Source of the DNA: Amycolatopsis sulphurea
GTDB lineage: Bacteria > Actinomycetota > Actinomycetes > Mycobacteriales > Pseudonocardiaceae
Direction: 5' to 3'
Assembly (NCBI RefSeq): GCF_002564045.1
Contig: NZ_PDJK01000002.1
Span: 5,394,001-5,458,000, forward strand
DNA length: 64,000 nucleotides
The notes beneath the pieces were generated by a model. The model had not been told where the DNA came from. It saw nothing but the letters and a program-made list of their open reading frames with translations, and searched no databases. Within the stretch, counting starts at the first letter, position 1; every line of letters begins with the position of its first letter. This document shows, piece by piece, positions 34,795 to 44,039 of the stretch. The position numbers and the translations under genes were made by a program.

Positions 34795-36423
34795 CTACTT
34801 GCGGCCGCTCCCGGCGCGCCGCTGGTGCAAGGTGTTCGCGAGCAGGATCGCCGCGCCGGAAGTGCCGATGCCGCGCACCGCCGCGGTCGGCGCCGCGGTG
34901 ATGAGCAGCAGCGCCAGCACCAGCAGCGCGCCCAGCCCCACCACGACGGCCAGGACCAGCACAAAGGCCCGCACTGTCGTCGCCGAGTCGCTGAGATTCT
35001 TCGAGCGCTGCGCACCCCGGGTGCGTGCCTTCTTCGGCCGCCGGTGGGCCCCCGTGGCACGGCGCAGGGCCCTCGGCCGGCTCGGTTCGGGACAGTGGAT
35101 GCCCGGTTCGGGGTGAAGCGACCCTGGCTCGGGAGGTGTTTGCGGCTCGGAGTGGAGCGATTCGTGGAGTGTTCTCGGCGCGGGGTAGACAGATCCCCGC
35201 TCGGGAATTCTCTGTTCGGTATGGAACGGTCCCGGCGCGTAGGGCGTTTTCGATTCGGCGTGGAGTGCTGCCGGTCCGCCCTGGAGTGATTCCAGTTCGC
35301 CCTGGAGTGATTCCGGTCGGTGGTGGAGTGTCGCCGGTTCGCCGTCGGGTGTTTGCGAGTGGTGGCGGGGTGATCCCGATTCGGGGTGGAGTGCCGCCGG
35401 GGCGGTGTGCGGCTTTTTCCGTCGGGGGAGGGATTGTGGTTCGGGGTGGCGTGTCCTGGGGTTGTCGTGGGGTGTTTCCGGTTCGGGTTGGGCTGCCGCT
35501 GGGTCGTCGTGCGGTGCGTCCCGTCGGTGACGGGGCGTTCGAGGCTGGGCGTGGGGTGTTTCCGGTTCGCGGCAGGGCGATCCCGGTTCAGGTTGGGCTG
35601 CCGCCGGGTCGCTGTGCGGTGTTTCCCGTCGTTGGCGGAGCGTTCGCGGTTCGCGGTGGGGTGATCCCGGTTCGGGTTGGGCTGTCGCCGGGCCGTCGTG
35701 CGGTGCTTCCCGTTGGTGACGGGGCGTTCGCGGCTGGGCGTGGGGTGTCCCTGGCTCGCCGGGGAGTGTTTCCGGCTGGTGGCGGAGCGATCCCGGTCCG
35801 TCCTGGAGCGGTTCCCGGTGATGGCGGGGCGATCCGGGGCCGGGGTGGCGGACCCCCGGTGCGCCTGGGGATGCTTCCGGCTCGGAGGACAGCAACCGCG
35901 ATTCGCCGCGGAGCACCGCCGGTTCGTCGTGGCATGTTCCCGGCTCGCCGCAGCGTGCTTCCGGTTCGTCGCGCGGGACTCTCGGTTCGTAGTGGATGGA
36001 TCCCGGCTGGCTGCGGAGGGCGCGCAGTTCGGGCCGGAGCGGCTCCGGTTCCGCACGGTGCGGCTCAGGACGCGGCGGTGCTTCGCGGTGCGATGCCTGT
36101 CGTCGGCAGCCGCAGGTCACCGGTTCGTCCTGGCGTGGCCCGGATCGGTGGTCCGGGGGCTGTGCTGAGCGGCGGAGCGCGCCGCCTTCGCGCAGGAGCG
36201 CCTCCGGATCGTTGCTGAGGGCGCCGAAGCCGAGATCGAGCCGATTTCGCCCGTATCGGGGCGGCGCGGACGGCGTCAGCGGGGTGGCGGCCGCGTGAAT
36301 GGTGACCGTCACCCGAGCGGGAGGCCGGCTGGGGGCGACCAGATACGTGTCGTGACCGCGGTGGGGCCGCTCGGGCGGCGCGGCGCCCAGCGGTGCGCGG
36401 GACTCCGCGCCCGGTTCGGTCAT
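34795..36423 (-). CDS. Low-complexity Pro/His/Glu-rich protein with one C-terminal membrane helix
   Basis: A 542-residue protein without a recognisable enzyme domain. The N-terminus contains DTYLVAPSRPPARVTVTIHA. Residues about 130-430 are degenerate repeats of the type PRTPRHRREAPHDDPAAAQP-EPGSP. A basic cluster (RRPKKARTRGAQRSK) precedes one hydrophobic helix (FVLVLAVVVGLGALLVLALL, about 488-508). The ATG at 36423 follows AAGGGA by 8 bases. The repeats leave all three frames of this strand, and frames of the other, largely open, so the frame choice rests on the start site, the membrane helix and the terminator at its end. Confidence 0.6.
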   Translation of the reverse strand: MTEPGAESRAPLGAAPPERPHRGHDTYLVAPSRPPARVTVTIHAAATPLTPSAPPRYGRNRLDLGFGALSNDPEALLREGGALRRSAQPPDHRSGPRQDEPVTCGCRRQASHREAPPRPEPHRAEPEPLRPELRALRSQPGSIHYEPRVPRDEPEARCGEPGTCHDEPAVLRGESRLLSSEPEASPGAPGVRHPGPGSPRHHREPLQDGPGSLRHQPETLPGEPGTPHAQPRTPRHQREAPHDGPATAQPEPGSPHREPRTLRQRRETPHSDPAAAQPEPGSPCREPETPHAQPRTPRHRRDAPHDDPAAAQPEPETPHDNPRTRHPEPQSLPRRKKPHTAPAALHPESGSPRHHSQTPDGEPATLHHRPESLQGELESLQGGPAALHAESKTPYAPGPFHTEQRIPERGSVYPAPRTLHESLHSEPQTPPEPGSLHPEPGIHCPEPSRPRALRRATGAHRRPKKARTRGAQRSKNLSDSATTVRAFVLVLAVVVGLGALLVLALLLITAAPTAAVRGIGTSGAAILLANTLHQRRAGSGRK

Positions 36424-37284
36424 CGTGTGGTCCCTTCGTGATGACAACCAGGAGTGCGCAACGGGACTTCCGTGCCGTGCCCGAGTCCCGTTCCGCCGCC
36501 GCGCACTCCAGGTGATTCCAGAATGGAATATTCCGTACAGAATATGCCCCCGACCAGCGGTACGGCTCATTTTGGCACGACCGGACTCGGCTCTGCATCC
36601 CTGCCGCCGAAATATCCTGCACCGCGGATTCCCCGGTCCGGACAAAGAAATCCGCTGGCCAGCGGCGGTGGACACGGCTCGCGGCCGCCGGCGGCGAGAG
36701 GGGCGGTCGTGCAGGTTTTTCACGTCTACCTGCAGGTTTACCCTGGGAGAGTGAGTGTCGTCATTCGATAAGGTGATTATGCTACTGACGGTATAAGTTA
36801 CGGTCGATTCCCGCCTGCGCCGGGCGGGAATCACCGGCCCGCCGACCACCGCGGAAATCGCAGCGAATCGCGCCCTGAAATACGGGTATCGACGCGTCGG
36901 CGCGTTGTGTCGGCGGATTCCGCTTCGGTGTCCGGCGGAGCCCGGCGTGGTGCCGCGATGCCCGCGCGGAGAGGGTGCGGTTTTCGCCGCCGGGCACCGC
37001 GTCGCCGAGCCGATCCGGCTGACGGCTTCGCCCCCATGGCCGGATTCCGACGCGGCGGGCGGGGTATTCCGCGTTCGGCTTTCGGGCGGCACCGTTTCGG
37101 ACCGGCGTCGCGTGCTCGGCCGCGCGCCGGATGCCCAGCGCCGGGGGACTCTGCACCGGGCGACTCTGTGCCGAGCGACTCTGTGCGGCGCGATCCTGTC
37201 CCTGGCGGTATTGCCCTGGACGACCCTGGTCAGGGCGGCTCTGTGTGGCGTGACTCCGTGGTGGGCGGCTTCGACGCCGGGCGG
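36424..37284. other. Long gene-poor gap
   Basis: About 860 bases without a supported gene. The left part is AT-richer, contains the dyad ACCTGCAGGT (36728-36738 region) and probably the promoter of the low-complexity gene. The right part (37140-37230) has irregular GCGACTCTGTGC-type repeats downstream of the P450 stop codon. Frames open here look like chance frames. Confidence 0.45.
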
Positions 37285-38451
37285 TCAGCGAAGGGCCAGC
37301 TCCAGCCCGGTCAGCTCGTAGGACTCCATGTTCGACCGGATCCGGATGCGCGGCGCCCGTGCCATCCGGATTCCGGGCAGCGCGAGCAGTGCGGTGAGGA
37401 ACAGATCGGTCTGCTGCAGCGCGATGGGTGCCCCGGGGCAGCGGTGCGGGCCGTCGCCGAAGGTGAGTCCTTCGGCGATGTCGCGGGGCACTCGCAGCTC
37501 ACCGGCGTCCGATCCGGCGGCCGCCGGATCGAGGTTGGCCGCGGCGACCCGGATGTCGATCTTCGCGCCGCGCGGGATGGTGGCGTCGCCGACCTCCAGT
37601 TCGGCGGTGGTCCGCCGGTAGAGATCGGACACCACCGGTTCGAGGCGGAGGATCTCCTGCAGGATCGCCTGCCTGCCCGGTTCGTCGGCCGTGGTGTAGG
37701 CGGCGCGCAGGGCGTCGTCGCTGAACAGGTGGAACGCGGCGAGCGTGATGAACTCCCGGGTGGTGAACATCCCGGCGCCGGCGAAGGTGACGCATTCGCC
37801 GAGCACCTCCAACGCCGTGCACCCCTCGTCGAGCAGGTGCGAGACCAGGTCTCCGCAGCGGTGCTTACGCCGCTTCCGCATCGAGGGCAGGATGTTGAAC
37901 AGGAAGACCGACAGCGCGCGGCCGCGTTCGTAGAGCAGCCGGCCGATCGCGCGCGGGCTGCCCCACCCCGGTGCGACGGCGGCCTCGGTGAAGAACCGCT
38001 CCAGCCGCCGCGCGAGTGCGGCCCGCGACCCGTCGAGCCCGATCACCTCCGCGACCACCCCGACCGAAACCGCGAGCGCCAGTTTGGACAGATCGGCCCG
38101 CCCGACCCGGCGCAGGCGATCGCACTGCTGCTCGACGAGACTGCACATCAGCCCGCGATACTCCTCGTCCACGCGGCGGGGCGTGAAGTACTGCGCCGTC
38201 TGGCGGCGGTGCTCGCGGTGCTCCGGCCCGTCGCGATAGAGCACCGGACGGCGCATCTTCCGCGGCAGATTGTCGTAGGCCTCGATGCCCAGCCCGGCCT
38301 GGCAGGTGTCGATGCTGCGCAGCACCGCCCGAGCGCCGGCGTAGTCCTGGACCAGCCACACCCCGTCCGCCCCGGCCCGCACCGGGCAGCCCGGGACCTG
38401 CGGCCCCCGATCCACCCTGCGTCCGATCCCGGCGGGCACCTCGGCTGGCAT
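37285..38451 (-). CDS. Cytochrome P450
   Basis: A soluble bacterial P450 of 388 residues. The I-helix oxygen-binding region reads FAGAGMFTTREF, the ExxR motif is in ILQEILRLEP, and the heme-binding loop is LTFGDGPHRCPGAPIAL with the cysteine ligand. The ATG at 38451 has GAGGAG 6 bases upstream. It is monocistronic, divergent from the PAP2 gene, and no ferredoxin gene is adjacent. The substrate is unknown. Confidence 0.92.
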   Translation of the reverse strand: MPAEVPAGIGRRVDRGPQVPGCPVRAGADGVWLVQDYAGARAVLRSIDTCQAGLGIEAYDNLPRKMRRPVLYRDGPEHREHRRQTAQYFTPRRVDEEYRGLMCSLVEQQCDRLRRVGRADLSKLALAVSVGVVAEVIGLDGSRAALARRLERFFTEAAVAPGWGSPRAIGRLLYERGRALSVFLFNILPSMRKRRKHRCGDLVSHLLDEGCTALEVLGECVTFAGAGMFTTREFITLAAFHLFSDDALRAAYTTADEPGRQAILQEILRLEPVVSDLYRRTTAELEVGDATIPRGAKIDIRVAAANLDPAAAGSDAGELRVPRDIAEGLTFGDGPHRCPGAPIALQQTDLFLTALLALPGIRMARAPRIRIRSNMESYELTGLELALR

Positions 38452-38826
38452 CTACGGCTCCTCGCGATTCGGCGGCTGTCCCGCCCATTGTCGACCACGG
38501 CGGCAGGCCCGTCGACGGACTTCCGTCGGGATTTGGCGGCGGATCGTGTGGCGAGTCCTCAGTGGACAGACTGGCGCGGCTCCGGAAGCCAGTGCACGCC
38601 GCGTTCGTGCACCGCGAGGAGGGGAGCAGGTGCCGGCGAGGCCGGTGAACGGGACCGATTCGGCGTCTGCGCTGCTCGCGGAGGGTCGTGCCGGCGCTCC
38701 TGATCTGCACCGGCCGCCGCGGCACCAGTGGACGCCCCACCCGCGGGGAACAGCCATCCGGCGACTGGCAAGATCGAGATTTCCAGTTCGTCCATCGGTT
38801 GTTCATCGGAAAGGGGTTGCCGGACC
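38452..38826. other. Promoter gap between divergent P450 and PAP2 genes
   Basis: About 375 bases. I see no gene and no clear dyad; the GAAAGGGG near 38810 is the ribosome-binding site for the PAP2 gene. Confidence 0.4.
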
Positions 38827-39471
38827 GTGCTGTTCGATGTGGTCAACGGTCTTGCCGGGCACAATGCCGCGCTGGACGCGGTGATGAAGTTCGTCGCCGG
38901 GCCGTTGATCTACGTGCTGGCGGTCGCGGGGGCGCTGGTCGTGCTGGCGGCGATGCGCGGGCGGACGCGGGGGAAAAACCTGTGGCTCGCCGGGCAGGCC
39001 GGGGCGACCCTCGCGCTGGGCTTCCTGGTGAACCGGGTGCTGCGGGCGTTCGCGGTGCACGGGCGGCCGTTCGAGAGCCGTCCGGTGCACCAGCTCGTCG
39101 AGCACGAAGCGGGGGTCTCCTTCCCGAGCAACCATGCCACCGCGGCGCTGACCATCGCGTTCGTGGCCGGGTTCTTCGTCTCCCGGCGGTGGGGCTGGAC
39201 GCTCGGCGTGCCGGCCGCGCTGATCGCGATCTCCCGGGTGTACGTGGGGGTGCACTGGCCGTCCGACATCATCTGCGGCGCGCTGGTCGGGCTGCTGGCG
39301 ACGCTCGTGGTCCGCTGGGCGGCGCCCCGGGTGCGTAAATGGGGCGAAGCACGGTTCGCCAAGGCTGGTCCTCCGCCCACAGAGGACACTGTGGACGACA
39401 CCGTGGTGATTCCGCGGGTCCGGGTTCGCCGGTCGGAGGCGGAGACCGAGGTCTTCGAACGGGTAAGGTAG
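38827..39471 (+). CDS. PAP2-family phosphatase (undecaprenyl-diphosphatase-like)
   Basis: A 214-residue integral membrane lipid phosphatase. The three catalytic motifs are visible: RVLRAFAVHGRPFES, FPSNHATAA and SRVYVGVHWPSD. About five hydrophobic helices surround them, and the C-terminal tail is long and charged. It probably dephosphorylates undecaprenyl pyrophosphate outside the membrane to recycle the cell-wall lipid carrier. The GTG at 38827 is preferred because GAAAGGGG precedes it; an in-frame upstream start at 38728 would add about 33 poorly conserved residues. Confidence 0.85.
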   Translation: MLFDVVNGLAGHNAALDAVMKFVAGPLIYVLAVAGALVVLAAMRGRTRGKNLWLAGQAGATLALGFLVNRVLRAFAVHGRPFESRPVHQLVEHEAGVSFPSNHATAALTIAFVAGFFVSRRWGWTLGVPAALIAISRVYVGVHWPSDIICGALVGLLATLVVRWAAPRVRKWGEARFAKAGPPPTEDTVDDTVVIPRVRVRRSEAETEVFERVR

Positions 39472-39495
39472 CGAAACGGCGGCGCTACGCCGGGC

Positions 39496-39856
39496 GAGTT
39501 CGGCCTTGGTCTGCACCACGTGCTGCTGGCCATCCCGCCGGGCGGGGAAGACGCGTGCCGGCGCTTCTACGGCATGGTGCTCGGGATGACCGAGCTGGTG
39601 AAGCCCCCGGCGCCGGCCGCGCGCGGCGGGCGGTGGGTGCGCTCGGATCGGCTGGAGATCCACCTCGGGTCGACGAGGATTTCCGGCCCGCGCGCAAGGC
39701 GCATCCGGGCATCCTCGTCGCCTGGATGCGCTGGCCCGCCGGTTGGCTGCGTACGGGATCGCGGTGACCTGGGACGAAGGCTTTCCCGGCTACCGCCGGT
39801 GCTACGTCTTCGACCCCGTCGGCAACCGGCTGGAGTTTCTTTCCCCGCAACGGTGA
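39496..39856 (+). pseudogene. VOC/glyoxalase-family gene, frameshifted
   Basis: The homology reads GLHHVLLAIPPGGEDACRRF, GMTELVKPP and WVRSDRLEIHLG in one frame, then DEDFRPARKAHPGILVA in the next, then ALARRLAAYGIAVTWDEGFP and CYVFDPVGNRLEF in the third. Two shifts occur within about 60 bases. No start codon precedes the first block. The stop at 39854-39856 abuts the stop of the convergent CaiB relic. Confidence 0.75.
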
Positions 39857-40385
39857 TCAGTCCGGCAGCCGCAGCCCGGCCGGATCGGACAGCCAGCCGC
39901 GTAGCGCCGCCGAGTCCGCGCCGAGGGCGGGCGGCGCCCGGTGGTAGCGGACGGGCGTGTCGTGCAGGCGCAGCGGGTTCGCGAGGGTCGCGATGCCGGG
40001 ACGTCGTCTTCGGTGGACGGCAGTGTGACGACCGGATCCAGGCCCAGCTCGGTGGCGAAACCGATCGCCTGTGCGATGTCGTTGACCTTGCCGCAGGTCA
40101 GGCCACGGGCACGGAATTCCGCGGTCCACTCGTCGGTGGTCCGGGCGCCGAGGAGGTCCTCCAACGTCGTCACCAGTTCGGTCCGGTGCAGGACGCGGGC
40201 GTGGTTGGTCGCGAACGCCGGAGCCTCGGCGAGCGCGGGACGGCCGAGCGCGGTCGCCATCACAGCGAACTGGCGGTCGTTGCCGATCGCCACGGCGAGG
40301 CTGCCGTCCCGGGTCGCGAGCGTCTCGTACGGCGCGATGCTGGGGTGCCGATTGCCCATCCGGGACGGCACCCCGCCCCGTTGAG
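39857..40385 (-). pseudogene. CaiB/BaiF CoA-transferase, C-terminal relic
   Basis: Only the last third of a class III CoA-transferase is left: RMGNRHPSIAPYETLATRDG, NDRQFAVMATALG, RTELVTTLEDLLGARTTDEW, then after a shift near 40000, IATLANPLRLHDTPVRYHRA and LSDPAGLRLPD to the stop. The N-terminal catalytic aspartate region is absent. Confidence 0.78.
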
Positions 40386-40500
40386 ATATCCGCTGCCTGG
40401 GCGGGAGCGCTGACGTCTCGGTTCGGACCGGAGACGCCCGGCGGAGCTTGCACCGCCTGCAAATCATGCGTTGGACCCCGAGGTGGCCCGTACGGATACC

Positions 40501-41121
40501 TTAATACGAAGGGAGGGGTGCGAGGCTTCCTCGGTTCCTGGCTTCTGCAGACAGGTGGCAGCCGGTGCGAACCAGTAGCGTCGTATTGACGGCTGAGCCG
40601 AAGTTGAGCGCAGCCCGGTACTGATCCCGAAAGACGATCTCGTTGTCGTTGTGTCGTTTTACGGTAACTTTTCCAGTGTCGAAACCATAGCTTTGAGCGA
40701 TTTCACGAACATCGGCCGCAGCTTGCTGCCATTCTGAGTCTGGCAGATTTCCTGGCGCTGTCCAGATGGGAAAGCTGCGGGTCTCGGCGTCGGCGCGTCC
40801 GGAGACATCGATTGCCGCGAATTCTTGGCTACAGCCAGCCCGGCCGGGCTGGTCTGTCTGCTTCCATCGGAGTGCGGGGAATTTGGCTGCCAGTTGTTCC
40901 CGAACGTTCCGAAACATCTCGTCGTACCGCGCTGCTGCCTGGTCGATATCCGGACGTTGCATGAGTTGGCTGAACTGCTGGCTCGCTGTCTTCTCGTCTG
41001 TGTTCATGGTTGGCTCCTGCGCGCCCGGGTTAGTGCAACTGGTCAGGGCGAGAATGACGATGCCGCTGGCCAGTGCTCGAATGACGTGGTGTTTCATGCG
41101 ATCGATGTGACCCTTTGTCAT
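40501..41121 (-). CDS. Lipoprotein, LppA-like
   Basis: A 206-residue exported lipoprotein. The signal sequence HHVIRALASGIVILALTSC ends in a lipobox (LTSC). The mature part has two conserved-looking cysteines (AGCSQEF and TGCH) and alternating helical/strand segments. Its ATG at 41121 overlaps the stop of the upstream hydrolase gene (ATGA); a second ATG at 41097 gives a more standard signal peptide. Last gene of a three-gene operon with a secreted-type hydrolase. Confidence 0.78.
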   Translation of the reverse strand: MTKGHIDRMKHHVIRALASGIVILALTSCTNPGAQEPTMNTDEKTASQQFSQLMQRPDIDQAAARYDEMFRNVREQLAAKFPALRWKQTDQPGRAGCSQEFAAIDVSGRADAETRSFPIWTAPGNLPDSEWQQAAADVREIAQSYGFDTGKVTVKRHNDNEIVFRDQYRAALNFGSAVNTTLLVRTGCHLSAEARNRGSLAPLPSY

Positions 41122-42836
41122 CGGTGGGTGGGCTGTTGCGGCGGGGGCGGCGGTGGGGGCGCGACGTAGTTGACGCGCAGATCAGGGCGGCCTGCCGTGA
41201 TCGCTGCCATGTTGTACTGCGACGTCGAGCCGTCGTCGAGGTACTGGCCGTGGGTGTGGGTCGCGTGCGCTGGTGTGCCGTCCACCGTGACTGCGTCTCC
41301 GGTGCTCAGGCGGTCGATGCCGGGCATGTCGTAGGGGGAGACGCCGAAGTGGTTGGCGACGTCGAGTTTCGGAACTGAGTCCTGGTCAGCCCCGGCAGAG
41401 AACAGGTGTCCTTGCGGCACCTGGAGGTCACCGCGTTGCTGGGCGTCGAGGCCCGGTGATCCGAAAATCACCGCGTCGTTCACGGGGGTGGATTGTTGCA
41501 GGGCAATGCCTGTGGTGAGGCTGCCGTACGAGTGGCCCAGCGCGGTCAGGTGCAGCGGTTGGTTCTGCATTTCATGGGAAGCGCCGATCCCGTTGAGGAA
41601 GCCGTCGAGCTTCTTGGCGCCAGTCTGTGCGATATGGTCGGATGCCACTGATTGGTTGCCGTTTATCACATCGTCGTTCTGCGGTGCCTCGTAGCCCAGC
41701 CACGCGACCGTGGCGGCCTGAGCGCCGTCACCGTACCTAGACGAGATCAACTGCGTGTGCTTCTGGAGATTCTCCATATCGGTGTCATATCCAGCCAAAC
41801 TGTGATCCACTGTGGACGTAAAGCCCGGCGTGAACACGGCCACGTGCTTCGCAGTATCGACATTGCCGACTGCGATCGCCGATTTTAGCCGGTCTCCTGA
41901 TGCGTCTAGGGTAAGTAGCTGCCGGTCACCCTTTGCAAGAGTGGTTTCGATCGCGGTCAGGGACGCGAGCTTGGCTTCGATTTTGCGGATGTCGGCCAAC
42001 GCGTCGGGCAGCATGTTCGGCGGCCGGTAGGGCTGGTCTTTGACCAGTTCGAGCCGTTTCTTTGCCTCGTCGAGCTGGTGTTGGAGGTCAGTCCGCTCGC
42101 TGGGGATGCGGGCGATGTTCGCTTTCGAGCGGACATCGCCGGGCAGGCCGTCACGGTTGCCCAGCCAGTCGGGATGATCTCGCAGGAGGATGTTCCGCCC
42201 CGCTTCGGACAGGGTGGCCCACCAGGCGGAGTTTTGCGAGGGTGTCGCGTTCGGCGGGGGTTCGGGCAGCGTGAGGCCGGGGTCTTTCATCCCGTCGGCT
42301 GCTGCTGCGGCGACGGTGGATTCGTTCCCGGTGCCGAACTGACCGGCCGCCGCGCGGTCGAGCACTGATGCGAGATCGGTGTCGATGTCGTTCGCGGTGC
42401 GCAGGATCTGCGCCACCTCGTCCACCAGTTGCGCGTGCGTCCGTTCCCGGTCCTCGGGATGCATCTCCGGCGGTGCTTCTTTGCCCGCGTAGGTGTCGGT
42501 GATGCCGCCTGCGTCGGTGATCTGGAATCCGTACTTCCGGGCCAGCTCTTCGGCGTTGGTCAGGGCGTGATGGACACCGGTAATGGCGTCGGACGCCTGC
42601 CCGATCGCCTTGCCAATCGCGGCGGCCCCGGCGGCGATCGTGTCCAGTTGCCGCATCAACGCGTGGTGCTGCCCGGCCGCGTTGTCGGCGGCCGGCCCAC
42701 TCCAGCCCTCGACCGGCAGGATCTTCCCGTAGTCGTCCCCGTCGTGGACGAGGACCTGCGTCCGGGCCTGCAAGAGTGAGCAGATCTCGTCCAGCGTGCC
42801 GGGATTCCAGGCCCGGACATCGGCCAGCGACACCAT
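41118..42836 (-). CDS. Alpha/beta hydrolase (DUF1023) with WXG100-like N-terminal region
   Basis: A 572-residue protein. The N-terminal 220 residues are helical (DVRAWNPGTLDEICSLLQAR, VEGWSGPAADNAAGQ) and resemble the ESX-type secretion-associated helical region. The C-terminal DUF1023 hydrolase domain has VAVFTPGFTSTVDHSLAGY, the nucleophile elbow LTALGHSYGSLTTG, and HTHGQYLDDG for the histidine. The C-terminus is poly-proline. It overlaps both neighbours by a few bases. A toxin or lipid hydrolase exported by a type VII-like system is plausible, but not shown. Confidence 0.82.
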   Translation of the reverse strand: MVSLADVRAWNPGTLDEICSLLQARTQVLVHDGDDYGKILPVEGWSGPAADNAAGQHHALMRQLDTIAAGAAAIGKAIGQASDAITGVHHALTNAEELARKYGFQITDAGGITDTYAGKEAPPEMHPEDRERTHAQLVDEVAQILRTANDIDTDLASVLDRAAAGQFGTGNESTVAAAAADGMKDPGLTLPEPPPNATPSQNSAWWATLSEAGRNILLRDHPDWLGNRDGLPGDVRSKANIARIPSERTDLQHQLDEAKKRLELVKDQPYRPPNMLPDALADIRKIEAKLASLTAIETTLAKGDRQLLTLDASGDRLKSAIAVGNVDTAKHVAVFTPGFTSTVDHSLAGYDTDMENLQKHTQLISSRYGDGAQAATVAWLGYEAPQNDDVINGNQSVASDHIAQTGAKKLDGFLNGIGASHEMQNQPLHLTALGHSYGSLTTGIALQQSTPVNDAVIFGSPGLDAQQRGDLQVPQGHLFSAGADQDSVPKLDVANHFGVSPYDMPGIDRLSTGDAVTVDGTPAHATHTHGQYLDDGSTSQYNMAAITAGRPDLRVNYVAPPPPPPPQQPTHR

Positions 42837-43144
42837 CAGCGCGGCCCCCGCATCCCCGGCGCGGCCGGGAACGCCCCGGCCGCCGCGTGGTCGCCTTGCT
42901 GATACCGGTCGGCCGCCACGCCGAGGCGGTCGCCGAAGCGCTGCGCCTCGGCGCACCACTCGGTGAACGTCGTCGCCAACGCCTCCCGGCAGCGCCCGGC
43001 AGCCGTCGCGGCGTTCCCGCCGCGCACCGCACCCGCCACCCTGCCTACCGGCTCCGCACAATCCGCGCCGCGAAGGCCGCCCACCTTCTCGCCAGCGGAC
43101 CTGCCCGCCGCGCGCAACGCTCCGGGCATCGTCTCGAAACCCAT
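42836..43144 (-). CDS. WXG100/EspC-like small helical protein
   Basis: A 102-residue, alanine-rich helical protein (GFETMPGALRAAGRSAGEKV, CREALATTFTEWCAEAQRFG, AADRYQQGDHAAAG). The length and helix-turn-helix hairpin pattern match the EspC/WXG100-type excreted proteins. It precedes the hydrolase gene with a TGATG overlap. It probably forms a complex with, or guides secretion of, that hydrolase. Confidence 0.65.
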   Translation of the reverse strand: MGFETMPGALRAAGRSAGEKVGGLRGADCAEPVGRVAGAVRGGNAATAAGRCREALATTFTEWCAEAQRFGDRLGVAADRYQQGDHAAAGAFPAAPGMRGPR

Positions 43145-43275
43145 GCGATCCCTCCCCGTGATCAGTTCGTCACAGGCTACGGGACCGTCCCCGGCCGATC
43201 CACGCCTTCCTGGCTCAAACGGGGGAACCCACCCGCCGAGACACGCACAACTACGCACACGGCGGTTAGGTAGTT

Positions 43276-43455
43276 CTACTCACCCGCACCCGTATCGCCC
43301 GAATCTCCGGACTCCGGCAGCCGGACAGCGAGAGCGTCCAGACACGCCGCGATCGACGCCGCACTCCGGGGCGGCACCTCGCCCGCGTCGGCCGCCCGCC
43401 GCAGCTTCCCCGCCGCGTCGTCCGGCATCTCGCGCAGCTCGGCCGCGCGTTCCTC
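43276..43455 (-). pseudogene. 3' relic of an unidentified gene
   Basis: A minus-strand open stretch ending in TAG at 43276 reads AERAAELREMPDDAAGKLRR, RSAASIAACLDALAVRL, PESGDSGDTGAGE. It looks like the C-terminus of a helical protein. It has no start and runs directly into the 5' break of the convergent dehydrogenase relic at about 43460, as if a deletion had joined two genes. Confidence 0.4.
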
Positions 43456-43462
43456 GGCACGG

Positions 43463-43887
43463 CTTCAGCGGCGGTCGCCGGGGAGGTGCGGGAGCTGGGT
43501 GCCGGTGAGGTCGTGGTCCAGGGCGGCGAGCCTGTCGCGGAGGCGCTGCGCAGGCTGGTTCCCGAAGGCGTCGACGGAATTCTCGACGCGGTCGGCGATC
43601 GAGCGGCGAACCGCGCGCTGGCCGCGGTGGTGCGCGACGGCGGTGCCTTCTGGTCGACCGCGTTCGGGCTGGCTGACGAACCCCTGGCCGACCTGCGCAT
43701 CCGGACGGACAACTACCGGCTGGACCGCAAACCCGAACGGCTGGCGGAGATCGGCGCGCTGGTCTTGTCAGGCACGGTCCGTCCGGTCGTCGGGGCGACG
43801 ATCGGTCTCGACGCCGGGGTCGCGGCATTGTGCGGCCGGACCGAGGTCGCGGGGCTGCGTGGCAAGACCGTGGTGAAGGTGCGCTGA
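43463..43887 (+). pseudogene. Zinc-type alcohol dehydrogenase/quinone oxidoreductase, 3' relic
   Basis: The second half of the Rossmann domain of a medium-chain dehydrogenase: EVRELGAGEVVVQGGEP, EGVDGILDAVGDRAANRALA, VRDGGAFWSTAFG, and the C-terminal LRGKTVVKVR that matches the usual GKVVI end. The first 150-180 residues, with the substrate-binding part, are missing. Confidence 0.72.
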
Positions 43888-44039
43888 CGGTCGGTGGCGC
43901 GATCCCTCTGCGAGACCAGGCAGAGGCCGGTCGTGTAAGCCAACCGCAGGAGCGTTCCCGGTCATCGCCTTCGGTTCGCCCTCGGTCAGTCCCATGTGGA
44001 CGTTCGGGCGGTTCGCTTACGTCACCTGCGCGAAGAAGA

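Noticed and set aside
35025..36218. A 397-codon plus-strand frame with VRPGVIPVR-type repeats
   Set aside because: It is the antisense reading of the low-complexity gene; it lacks a ribosome-binding site and any membrane or signal segment.
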